Shown piece after piece: positions 1-6,207 of a stretch of DNA of 40,158 nt (positions are counted from its first letter, which is position 1; each line of letters starts with the position of its first letter). The DNA comes from a virus. The stretch covers positions 1-40,158 of IMG/VR virus record IMGVR_UViG_3300045999_009387, one strand, 5' to 3'. Under the pieces are notes generated by a model. The model searched no databases and had not been told where the DNA came from. It worked only from the letters and a program-made list of their open reading frames with translations. The position numbers were made by a program, and so were the translations under genes.

Positions 1-168
1 TGGAAAGATGAAACATTTCAAGAAAGAGGTTATGTATTAGTTATACACGGACTTCCTTATGCTGTTGAATCATTAGAAATGTCAGGTTTTATAGATGATT
101 GCATTTTTGATAATAAAAGTTATAGATTTAAAAAACTAGAAAACGCACAGGTTACACTTCAATTTTAA
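1..168 (+). CDS. C-terminal end of an unknown protein (5' truncated)
   Basis: The first frame is open from base 1 to a TAA at 166-168 and encodes 55 residues ending in LENAQVTLQF. The 5' part lies outside the window. I recognise no domain. The fragment is mixed alpha/beta in character, with the segment GYVLVIHGLPYAVESLE. It is followed at once by a tRNA-like 3' half. That the frame is coding is likely from its codon use and its continuity with the gene-dense layout; the function is unknown. Confidence 0.5.
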   Translation, partial: WKDETFQERGYVLVIHGLPYAVESLEMSGFIDDCIFDNKSYRFKKLENAQVTLQF

Positions 169-170
169 TT

Positions 171-216
171 TCTGGTTGTGATCCAGAGGAAGAGAGTTCG
201 ATTCTCTCAAACCCTA
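171..216 (+). tRNA. tRNA-His-like 3' half (anticodon GTG), 5' half not found
   Basis: Bases 171-187 form a 5-bp anticodon stem (TCTGG/CCAGA) closing the 7-nt loop TTGTGAT, with anticodon GTG (His) at 178-180. A 4-nt variable region follows. A perfect T arm comes next: GAGAG, loop TTCGATT, CTCTC, at 192-208. Bases 209-215 (AAACCCT) would be the 3' acceptor strand. No matching AGGGTTT strand or D arm exists upstream; that space is the end of the preceding gene. It is therefore either a degraded tRNA, a recombination scar, or an attachment-type tRNA fragment. No CCA is encoded. Confidence 0.5.
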
Positions 217-232
217 TTTAAAAAGGATAAAT

Positions 233-559
233 ATGAAAAAAGATATTAAACAAAAATGGGTAAAAGCCTTGCGTTCGGGTAGATATAAACAGTGTACCGA
301 AGAATTATGTAATGGTACTGGATATTGTTGTCTTGGTGTTTTGGCACAAATCTCAGGTTCTAAAAAAGACGATATTTTCAATTTTTTGAAACGTATGAAC
401 AATAAAGATTACAGATTATCTAAAGATGCTGAACTGTTATCAAATAAATTTTTAAAAGAAGTTGGAATGAAGAAATCGACGCAAGAAAATTTAGCCAATA
501 TGAACGACGATGGAAGTTCTTTTGAAGAAATCGCCGATTATATCGAAAAGACACTATGA
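233..559 (+). CDS. Conserved phage protein of unknown function (KWVKALRSG family)
   Basis: The gene encodes 108 residues. The ATG is preceded by AAGGA with good spacing, so this start is secure. The opening KWVKALRSGRYKQ, a CCLGVLA segment near residue 40 and a late NDDGSSFEEIADYIE segment resemble a small protein family that I know from many phages and that has no assigned function. The paired Cys residues (38-39) are typical of it. It overlaps the next gene by 4 nt (ATGA), which suggests co-translation. Family resemblance is from memory; the role is unknown. Confidence 0.7.
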   Translation: MKKDIKQKWVKALRSGRYKQCTEELCNGTGYCCLGVLAQISGSKKDDIFNFLKRMNNKDYRLSKDAELLSNKFLKEVGMKKSTQENLANMNDDGSSFEEIADYIEKTL

Positions 560-1032
560 ATCACTTCATTCATCTAATTCGACACTATAAAAAACAAAGG
601 GTTAATTTTATCCTTTTGGGCGGCGGTGGATTTTTAGCGGAACTTATTAAGTATCCCGGTTCATCCGCACTTATCAATAATATAAGTATTCCATATAATT
701 CTGACGCTTTTATAAAAGCTAATAACATTGTAACCACTAAAATTGTTTCACAAGAAACCAACGAAAAGATAGTTGAGAAGTTTAGAGATAATTTCTATAT
801 TACGGTGGTGGTTAATGCATCACTAACAACAAATAGAATTAGAAAGGGCAAAAACGAAGCCTACCTAGCAATAGATATACCGGGTAAAAGTTGCTTTTAT
901 GAGCATATCCGATTTTCCAAATTTACAGAAGAAAAAGATTATACCGATTATCTAGAAAAAAGAGCAGATGAAGATTTTGAATTAAGTTGTTGGATTATAG
1001 ATCAATTAAGGAAACACAATGAAACCGATTAA
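556..1032 (+). CDS. CinA C-terminal-like (PncC fold) protein, catalytic Ser absent
   Basis: This 158-residue protein follows the layout of the CinA C-terminal/NMN deamidase domain. A glycine-rich turn (LGGGGF, about residues 21-26) leads to a PGSSALI segment, then IPYNSDAF, then VSQET, then a NASLTTNR segment followed by a lysine/glycine turn. In PncC enzymes the glycine turn carries the catalytic Ser of ESxTGG; here that position is hydrophobic or glycine, so classical NMN amidase activity is doubtful. It resembles, from memory, the N-terminal part of eukaryotic proteins that fuse a CinA-like domain to a nucleotidylyltransferase. The matching transferase is encoded two genes downstream (1365-1967), which supports a joint function in NAD or related nucleotide metabolism. 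Confidence 0.6.
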   Translation: MNHFIHLIRHYKKQRVNFILLGGGGFLAELIKYPGSSALINNISIPYNSDAFIKANNIVTTKIVSQETNEKIVEKFRDNFYITVVVNASLTTNRIRKGKNEAYLAIDIPGKSCFYEHIRFSKFTEEKDYTDYLEKRADEDFELSCWIIDQLRKHNETD

Positions 1033-1375
1033 TGTTAATAGAAAAAATTTAGTATCTAAACTTATTGCAAATAGAGAAGTTCATATTTCTAATTATAAAA
1101 AAGCGATTAGAGGTTATTATGAAGAACGCAATCGCATCATTCGAGAAATGTATCATAAAGTTATGGAAAATGAAGGATTTTCTCATAATGAAATGTTGGC
1201 CGATTTAGAAAAACCAATTTCTCACGAAGAAGATTATAATACATATATCGAAATGTACTCAAATTCTGTCGATGAAACGATAGAATTAACCGAGGGCGAA
1301 TTTAGAATGCTGTTTTTAGACAAATGGAACTGGAATCACTCCTTTACTAGTACGGTTACAAAATATGTTAAATGA
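1019..1375 (+). CDS. Conserved phage hypothetical protein
   Basis: The gene encodes 118 residues and starts inside the previous gene (14-nt overlap). It is a charged, mostly helical protein. The pattern N-R-x3-H-x3-Y-x2-A at residues 18-29, and a C-terminal EFRMLFLDKWNWNHSF segment, recall a small family widespread in tailed phages whose function is not known. It sits between the CinA-like gene and the adenylyltransferase gene and overlaps both, so the three are probably translated together. Confidence 0.6.
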   Translation: MKPINVNRKNLVSKLIANREVHISNYKKAIRGYYEERNRIIREMYHKVMENEGFSHNEMLADLEKPISHEEDYNTYIEMYSNSVDETIELTEGEFRMLFLDKWNWNHSFTSTVTKYVK

Positions 1376-1967
1376 TTTTGACGACAGAATTTCTAAAGGA
1401 CTTATTATCCATGAAGATGGAAGTGAGTCATTATTGCCGGGCTATTTTGCACCCGGATATATTCTTCATATCTATCCCGGATCATTTGATCCGTTGCATG
1501 ATGGACATAAAGAAATATTTGATTCAATTAAAACCGATGGCTCTCATGAATATAAATTCTATGAAATTTCTACCAAGCGATTTGGTAAAAACAATTTGTC
1601 TGAATTTGATATTTTAGACAGAGCAAAACAATTTGATTATTACGCGAAACTTTTAGTAACCGATAAGTCTTTATTTATTGATAAATTATCTTTGATTAAA
1701 AGACATAATCCGGGCGTTCAAATTATATTCCATATTGGCGATGATACTTTTGTTAGATTAACACAGCATCACGCTCCAAGAGTATTAGAGAATCTAGATT
1801 GTGGTTTTGTTGTTTATCCGCGTTCTCTAGAAAAACTACAGGAAATGAAATATCTTTGTGATAATAAAGAATGTTTCGGAAATTACTATGCTTCTAATTT
1901 TATGATAAATTTACAAACCAGAAAATACTATCATCTTTCATCGACGAAAATTAGAAATGGACTATAA
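1365..1967 (+). CDS. NMNAT/NadD-like nucleotidylyltransferase
   Basis: This 200-residue protein has the signature of the nucleotidyltransferase alpha/beta phosphodiesterase superfamily: PGSFDPLHDGHKE at residues 38-50, with the (H/T)xGH motif as H45-D-G-H48, and the C-terminal SSTKIRNGL, which matches the ISSTxIR motif of NMN/nicotinate-mononucleotide adenylyltransferases. An internal FHIGDDTFVRL segment fits the substrate-binding strand. The expected reaction is transfer of AMP or CMP from NTP to a mononucleotide; the exact substrate is inferred. The first ~30 residues are extra relative to NadD. The start overlaps the preceding gene by 11 nt. Together with the CinA-like gene it suggests NAD resynthesis or a related nucleotide pathway. 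Confidence 0.75.
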   Translation: MLNDFDDRISKGLIIHEDGSESLLPGYFAPGYILHIYPGSFDPLHDGHKEIFDSIKTDGSHEYKFYEISTKRFGKNNLSEFDILDRAKQFDYYAKLLVTDKSLFIDKLSLIKRHNPGVQIIFHIGDDTFVRLTQHHAPRVLENLDCGFVVYPRSLEKLQEMKYLCDNKECFGNYYASNFMINLQTRKYYHLSSTKIRNGL

Positions 1968-1973
1968 AAATCT

Positions 1974-2056
1974 GCCGCTATGCTCCGAATTGGCAAGGAA
2001 CCGTTTTTGTAAAGCGGGGAAAAAATTCATTACAGGTTCGAGTCCTGTTAGCGGCT
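1974..2056 (+). tRNA. tRNA-Thr (anticodon TGT) with extended variable arm
   Basis: A complete cloverleaf of 83 nt is visible. The acceptor is GCCGCTA (1974-1980) with TAGCGGC (2049-2055), all 7 bp paired. The D arm has a GG in its loop. The anticodon stem CCGTT/AGCGG (2001-2005, 2013-2017) closes the loop TTTGTAA, with anticodon TGT at 2008-2010. The T arm is ACAGG, TTCGAGT, CCTGT (2032-2048). The variable region is 14 nt (2018-2031) and can form a 3-bp GAA/TTC arm, unusual for Thr. G1:C72, C2:G71 and G35/U36 fit threonyl identity. The discriminator is T and CCA is not encoded. It occupies DNA that would otherwise be read as the N-terminus of the RNA ligase. Confidence 0.85.
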
Positions 2057-2061
2057 TTTAT

Positions 2062-3168
2062 ATGAATCCAGCAACAATAGTTAATAATTTTGGTTCCATA
2101 GCAAATCTACTAGCGGAACTAGATCGTCTTGTCAAAGATGGTTACATTTATGAATCCAAAAAGGGTACTTTATCACTCTTTAATTATTCTGACAAATGTA
2201 CCTTTGAAAAAACATGGAATCCAGCCACTCGATTAGCTCGTGGTCTTATTATTGATCGTGAAACTAACACAATCATTTGCTGGCCCATGTCAAAGTTTTT
2301 TAACTATCTAGAAAATCCCAACGACACTATTCCAAACGAGGGTTTTCAAGTACAAGAAAAAGTAGATGGTTCTTGTATATTTTTATGGATGTATCAAGGC
2401 GAATGGTTTTGTTCTACGCGGGGTTCTTTTAATAGCGATCAGGCTATTTGGGCACAAAAATATATTGATAGTATATTACATCAGCTAAATCTTTATGCTG
2501 ACACAACTTATATATTTGAAGCGGTTTATCCCGGCAATAAAATTGTAGTTAATTATGATGGCTATGCTGGTCTATATGCTTTAACCGCCTACCAAAATGG
2601 CATTGAGGTTAGTAAGCAGTTTCTTTGTGAAGCATTTGACTCTGTTAATCATGAGACTGCTGATGATACTATTCGATATCCATTGATTTATTCATATGAC
2701 AATATTGAATCTTTAGTAGAACTATGCAAGACAATTCCTAAAGACGAAGAAGGTTTTGTTGTTCGATGGAATAATGGTTTTCGCCTAAAATTTAAAGGTG
2801 CAGAGTATCTTCGCGTTCATAAATTAATTAGTCACGTTACTCCATTGGGTATTTGGGAACTATTAGTTAATAACGATAATATCGACGCCGTAAAACAACA
2901 ACTACCAGAAGAATTCTGGACTGATTTTGACGGCATAGCCGAAAAACTTAAGTCTAAATTTCAACATATAAAATCTCATAATATTCTTTGGGTTTTAGCT
3001 GAAGAAAAAATGAATAATTTAGATCGAAAAACATTTGCGAAACAAGCTATAGAATCCGCTAAAAAAGATTCTCTTTTAAATACTGCTTTATTATTTAAAA
3101 TATATGATGATAAAGAATTAGACGATATGATTTGGAAAATGATTCGACCCACAGGAAACAAGATTTAA
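2062..3168 (+). CDS. T4 Rnl1-like RNA ligase
   Basis: The protein has 368 residues from the ATG just after the tRNA. The frame stays open to an ATG at 1957, but that extension is the tRNA gene, so 2062 is chosen. Covalent nucleotidyltransferase motifs are in order: RGLIID near 60-65, motif I EKVDGS with the AMP-accepting Lys at about 100, motif III YIFEAVYPGNKIVVNY, motif IV EEGFVVRW, and motif V RLKFKGAEYL. It should seal 3'-OH and 5'-phosphate RNA ends with ATP. In T4 this enzyme repairs anticodon-nicked tRNA, so the adjacent tRNA gene and the nearby P-loop kinase and phosphoesterase genes fit an RNA-repair role (inference). Confidence 0.85.
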   Translation: MNPATIVNNFGSIANLLAELDRLVKDGYIYESKKGTLSLFNYSDKCTFEKTWNPATRLARGLIIDRETNTIICWPMSKFFNYLENPNDTIPNEGFQVQEKVDGSCIFLWMYQGEWFCSTRGSFNSDQAIWAQKYIDSILHQLNLYADTTYIFEAVYPGNKIVVNYDGYAGLYALTAYQNGIEVSKQFLCEAFDSVNHETADDTIRYPLIYSYDNIESLVELCKTIPKDEEGFVVRWNNGFRLKFKGAEYLRVHKLISHVTPLGIWELLVNNDNIDAVKQQLPEEFWTDFDGIAEKLKSKFQHIKSHNILWVLAEEKMNNLDRKTFAKQAIESAKKDSLLNTALLFKIYDDKELDDMIWKMIRPTGNKI

Positions 3169-3200
3169 AAAGGTATTTGATAAAATTTTTAGGAAGAAAA

Positions 3201-3329
3201 ATGAAAATAGAAATAGTTAGTCTAACTAGTCAGTATAAATACAGTAAAAAAAGTTTTGATCTTGTGTATTATGCCGTCGTAACTCAGACAGAAAAGGATT
3301 GTCCTTTTTTAGAAGGGGAAAGAGTATGA
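3201..3329 (+). CDS. Small hypothetical protein (42 aa)
   Basis: The frame starts at an ATG 5 bases after AGGAAG, a good ribosome-binding site, and ends at a TGA that overlaps the next gene's ATG. The product begins MKIEIVSLTSQYKYSKKS and has no recognisable domain. An in-frame upstream extension to 3132 exists but runs through the end of the RNA ligase gene and lacks a site of its own, so the short version is preferred. Confidence 0.55.
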   Translation: MKIEIVSLTSQYKYSKKSFDLVYYAVVTQTEKDCPFLEGERV

Positions 3330-3694
3330 GTAAAGAAATCTTTACATTTGGATCGAATTTAGCAGGCAGGCATGGCCTAGGATCGGCCCTAGAAGCCCGC
3401 CAGAACCACGGAGCCAAATACGGATGCGGGGTTGGTCGTCAAGGTCAATCCTACGCGATCCCCACCAAAGACAAAAACCTAGTGGTCCTAGATTTAGATG
3501 TAATTGGAAAATATGTGGATGAGTTTATTGCTTACGCAATATCGAATCCCGATTTAATCTTTAATGTAGTTAAAGTCGGATGTGGATTAGCGGGTTATAA
3601 AGATGAAGATATGGCACCGCTATTTAAAAATGTACCAAATAATGTAAAATTACATCCCGATTGGGATAGAATATTAGGGAGAAATTATGAATAA
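3326..3694 (+). CDS. FGSN-type, macro-domain-like phage protein
   Basis: The protein has 122 residues from the ATG preceded by GGGGAAAG. It begins with an EIFTFGSNLAGRHGLGSA segment, followed by GRQGQSYAIPTKD and GCGLAGYKDEDMAPLF. I know this pattern from a conserved phage/bacterial family resembling macro domains, which bind ADP-ribose; the glycine-rich loops are compatible with nucleotide binding. Activity is not established. The 5' third is noticeably richer in GC and rarer codons than its neighbours. Overlap with the upstream small gene and proximity to RNA ligase and adenylyltransferase suggest a part in RNA repair or NAD/ADP-ribose handling (inference). Confidence 0.6.
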   Translation: MSKEIFTFGSNLAGRHGLGSALEARQNHGAKYGCGVGRQGQSYAIPTKDKNLVVLDLDVIGKYVDEFIAYAISNPDLIFNVVKVGCGLAGYKDEDMAPLFKNVPNNVKLHPDWDRILGRNYE

Positions 3695-3902
3695 TTGCAT
3701 TTGCTATTTTACCAATACAGCATATCCTTTATCTGATTATCATAATATAGCAATTTCTGAATTAGTGTTATCTGCTGATGGAAGTAAAGTAATTAAAAAT
3801 AGATTTGGACCAACCGGAAGAATAGTTGGAAGCGATGAAAAATCAGAACTTGCTGAGTTAGAAAGGCTAATAAATAAATATGTCTTATCTAGAAAATCTT
3901 AA
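3687..3902 (+). CDS. Hypothetical protein (71 aa)
   Basis: It overlaps the previous gene by 8 nt, and a GGGAG lies just before the ATG. The product begins MNNCICYFTNTAYPLSDYHN and has a GPTGRIVGSDEKSELAELERL segment. No domain is recognised. It is the last intact + strand gene before the lysozyme-like remnant and the homing endonuclease insertion. Confidence 0.6.
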   Translation: MNNCICYFTNTAYPLSDYHNIAISELVLSADGSKVIKNRFGPTGRIVGSDEKSELAELERLINKYVLSRKS

Positions 3903-3936
3903 AGAAGATGAAGGCACAAGGTTGCATCATAATTAA
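3880..3936 (+). pseudogene. Probable N-terminal remnant of a T4-type lysozyme gene
   Basis: A short frame of 18 codons reads MSYLENLKEDEGTRLHHN and then stops. The LKEDEGTRL core matches the start of phage GH24 lysozymes, in which the Glu of (D/E)EGxRL is the catalytic acid and is followed by a Y/DTxGxxTIGYGH segment. That continuation is missing: the frame stops exactly where the 3' end of the minus-strand homing endonuclease gene begins (3933). The rest of a lysozyme gene is not found on the other side (4632-4668). A chance 18-codon match cannot be excluded. Confidence 0.45.
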
Positions 3937-4631
3937 AATGAAATAAACTTGTATTTTAAATTTTTAATTTTTGGATTATTGCTAGGATTGTTTATTGATT
4001 TTTTCCATCTTTCTTTAATGAACAAATATTTTTCCTTTTTTCTAGATAAGCTTAAAATTGGATTATTATGATATAATAAATCTAAAAATTTTATTACATT
4101 TTTATATCCAATCATTCTAATAAAAGAATGTTTACTATTAGTATTACTGACATGTTTTGTAATTTTATATTCAATATTATTATTTTTTAAATAAATTTCT
4201 AAAAACTTCCAATCTTGTTCGTAAGGTGCTGAAAAGCTAACGTGGTTACGATCTTTGTCTATACAACCATCTGCATCAAGCAATCCTAATAAAAAATATT
4301 TTTTTAAATCATCGCTTAATTCATAAAAAATTGTACAATCGCTTGATTTAGTAGTATAATTATATTTTTCTAAAAATTTTTTAAATTTTATATCAGATGT
4401 TCTTATTGTTGTTTGGGGTTGACGGTTTTTTCTTGTCCTTTCATAAAACGTCCATCTTCCTATTTTTTTTAATATTTTGATAATTTGATGTGCATCTTTT
4501 GAAACAATCTCTATTCTGATTTCATTTAATTTTTTAACTACATGTCCGTCGCCCCAAATAAAACCTAAACTATAGGCAAATTCTGGAGTAAGGTCTATAT
4601 TTATATTTTCTTGATAAGTGTATTTCCTCAT
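3933..4631 (-). CDS. LAGLIDADG homing endonuclease
   Basis: This 232-residue protein has two LAGLIDADG motifs: EFAYSLGFIWGDGHV at about 17-31 and YFLLGLLDADGCID at about 112-125. Each carries the acidic residue that binds metal at the active site, so it is a single-chain, two-motif enzyme. It would cut a long target site and promote its own spread. It lies on the strand opposite to its neighbours, is strongly AT-rich, and has its own AGTGTATAAT box 5 nt before the ATG, all signs of a mobile free-standing gene. It abuts a truncated lysozyme-like frame. No group I intron core or intein junction was seen around it. Confidence 0.85.
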   Translation of the reverse strand: MRKYTYQENINIDLTPEFAYSLGFIWGDGHVVKKLNEIRIEIVSKDAHQIIKILKKIGRWTFYERTRKNRQPQTTIRTSDIKFKKFLEKYNYTTKSSDCTIFYELSDDLKKYFLLGLLDADGCIDKDRNHVSFSAPYEQDWKFLEIYLKNNNIEYKITKHVSNTNSKHSFIRMIGYKNVIKFLDLLYHNNPILSLSRKKEKYLFIKERWKKSINNPSNNPKIKNLKYKFISF

Positions 4632-4636
4632 ACAAC

Positions 4637-4646
4637 ATTATACACT
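4637..4646 (-). promoter_or_regulatory. AGTGTATAAT promoter box of the homing endonuclease
   Basis: On the minus strand AGTGTATAAT ends 5 nt before the ATG at 4631. The same ten bases at the same distance precede the genes at 6692 and 19357. The spacing would place transcription start at or next to the A of the ATG, giving a leaderless mRNA. No consensus -35 hexamer is evident. Confidence 0.55.
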
Positions 4647-4667
4647 ATTATGTATAAGGACGTTATT

Positions 4668-5258
4668 ATGAATATTTTTTTTACTGGATGCAGTCATATA
4701 AATCACAAAAATATAATCAATTATTCAAATAGACCATTTGATTCGGTGCAAGAAATGAATCAGTTTCTTATTAAAAACTGGAATAATATAATACAATCAG
4801 ACGATGAAGTATATCATTTAGGAGATATGTTTCTTGGTCCTAAATCAGAAATGAAAAATTATTTAGATAAAATAAATGGAAAAATTTTTTTGATAAGAGG
4901 GAATCATGAAGGAATAGAAAAAGTATGTCCCGAGCGTTTTGAGTGGATTAGAGATTATCATAAAGACTTTTTTTTGATAAATCAAATAAAACAACAAGTA
5001 ATTTTTTTTCATTACCCGATAGAATCTTGGGATGATAGACACCACGGGTCAATTCATGTTCACAGTCATACTCATGGTTTATCTAATAAAATTTCACGAA
5101 GATTTGATGTCGGGGTCGATAGCGTAGCTTCTTATTTAACTCAAAAAGACCGAGATAATGGTTCATGGAATAGTATTAAGAATAATCCAAAACATTATCG
5201 TCCGATTAGTTTAGAAGAATTGGCAGAAATTTTTAGCGAAGATTACAATGTTAAATGA
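4668..5258 (+). CDS. Calcineurin-like metallophosphoesterase
   Basis: The protein has 196 residues. The start at 4668 is chosen because AAGGA lies 7 nt upstream; an in-frame ATG at 4650 is the alternative. The fold signature is clear: GCSHINH (7-13), HLGDM near 47, IRGNHEG near 77, FFHYPIESW, and HVHSHTHG. This matches the bacterial/phage phosphoesterase family that usually begins with SDTHFGH. The first metal-binding Asp appears to be Cys (GCSH), which could weaken or alter metal binding. It overlaps the P-loop kinase gene by 11 nt. A role in end-processing or cyclic-phosphate removal is plausible but inferred. Confidence 0.8.
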   Translation: MNIFFTGCSHINHKNIINYSNRPFDSVQEMNQFLIKNWNNIIQSDDEVYHLGDMFLGPKSEMKNYLDKINGKIFLIRGNHEGIEKVCPERFEWIRDYHKDFFLINQIKQQVIFFHYPIESWDDRHHGSIHVHSHTHGLSNKISRRFDVGVDSVASYLTQKDRDNGSWNSIKNNPKHYRPISLEELAEIFSEDYNVK

Positions 5259-5799
5259 TAAACCATATCTTATCTTAATAGGAGGGCCGAGTGGAAGCGG
5301 TAAGTCCACTTTGGCTAGAACTATTATAAACAGTTATCACCCTTTACCATTTTATATGTTTGAAGCAGATGATTATTTTTCCAAAAACGGAAAGTATAAT
5401 TTTGATGCCAAGGGATTAGGACAGGCTCATAAAGAATGCTGGAACAACGTTTTACACAATTTAAAATCCGGGTGCAACACAATTGTTTCTAATACTTTCA
5501 CGACTCATAAAGAGACGGAAAAATATTTAAATTTGAGAAATTACCAAGTTTATTATACCTTTCCTAATCGCATTCGGAATATGGATATAAGTGATTTTTG
5601 TAAATCCTCAATACACAAAGTCCCCAAAGAAACTATATCTAAACAATACAAGCGATGGCTAGATTATGTGAATAATAATATGGATTTGAGTCATTATCTA
5701 ATTGAAGAAGAAAGTTTGTTAGAAAAATTAGAAAAAGAGAGAGATAAATATGTTGAGTCTAGAAATACTGTACTACATGGAGAACCGGAGTCAAGATAA
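5248..5799 (+). CDS. P-loop kinase of the N4BP2/polynucleotide-kinase-like AAA_33 type
   Basis: The 183-residue protein begins with a beta strand and Walker A GGPSGSGKST (about 12-21), followed by FEADDYFSKNGKYNFDAKGLGQAHKECW, the DADDYF/LGxAHxxC pattern of NEDD4-binding-protein-2-like and polynucleotide-kinase-like P-loop proteins. A short strand IVSNTFTTHKE follows. These enzymes are thought to phosphorylate nucleic acid ends or small substrates. Overlap with the phosphoesterase upstream resembles the split kinase and phosphatase functions of T4 Pnkp. The substrate is not shown by the sequence. Confidence 0.7.
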   Translation: MLNDKPYLILIGGPSGSGKSTLARTIINSYHPLPFYMFEADDYFSKNGKYNFDAKGLGQAHKECWNNVLHNLKSGCNTIVSNTFTTHKETEKYLNLRNYQVYYTFPNRIRNMDISDFCKSSIHKVPKETISKQYKRWLDYVNNNMDLSHYLIEEESLLEKLEKERDKYVESRNTVLHGEPESR

Positions 5800-6049
5800 G
5801 AATAGAACTATAAACGAAACAGTATATTTGGGAATTAATGAGAAAAAAGAATATTATTACGGATACGAAACAAATAATCTTTATAAATCTGGTATCAAAG
5901 CTAGTGACGACCAACAGTATGGCCCGTATACTAAGGGCGATATTCTAGAAATAGCAAAGAAACGCGATAATCTTACTAATTGTTCCGAAAAAAATTGGTA
6001 TTTATTATGGTGTGCTTTGTATGATGAAGTTTTGACAAATGTTAGATAA
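5750..6049 (+). CDS. Hypothetical protein (99 aa)
   Basis: It starts inside the kinase gene after a GAGAG stretch; a later in-frame ATG at 5777 is possible. The product has a central LGINEKKEYYYGYETNNLY segment and a C-terminal NWYLLWCALYDEVL segment. I recognise no family. It ends TAATG with the next small gene, so the two are translationally linked. Confidence 0.55.
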   Translation: MLSLEILYYMENRSQDKNRTINETVYLGINEKKEYYYGYETNNLYKSGIKASDDQQYGPYTKGDILEIAKKRDNLTNCSEKNWYLLWCALYDEVLTNVR

Positions 6050-6207
6050 TGGACGAATTTAAAAAACATTTCTTTGAAAGATTTGTAAGATCAGGATGTC
6101 CCTGTTGTCAAGGGCCGGGTACACAAAAATCCTATAAAAAGAAAACTCGTAAGATAACAAGAAAGAGATTGAAAAACGCCGATGAGAAACAAACCAAATC
6201 AATATGA
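6049..6207 (+). CDS. Small basic CPCC protein (52 aa)
   Basis: The ATG overlaps the TAA of the gene before (TAATG) and the frame ends inside the nucleotidase gene. The product is very basic in its second half (KKKTRKITRKRLK) and has a GCPCCQGPG motif at 16-24, a half zinc-knuckle. This suggests nucleic-acid binding, although two Cys pairs would be needed for a full site, so dimerisation or another partner would be required. It overlaps the next gene by 26 nt. Confidence 0.5.
   Translation: MDEFKKHFFERFVRSGCPCCQGPGTQKSYKKKTRKITRKRLKNADEKQTKSI

Noticed and set aside
1957-2061. N-terminal extension of the RNA ligase from the ATG at 1957
   Set aside because: The bases encode a complete tRNA, and the ligase motifs fit a start at 2062.
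3299-3325. Upstream TTG start for the FGSN protein
   Set aside because: The ATG at 3326 has a clear ribosome-binding site and overlaps the stop of the small gene before it, as is usual in this genome.
3933-4670. Group I intron around the homing endonuclease
   Set aside because: No intron core elements or split exon on the + strand were found; the endonuclease is on the opposite strand and no downstream lysozyme exon follows.
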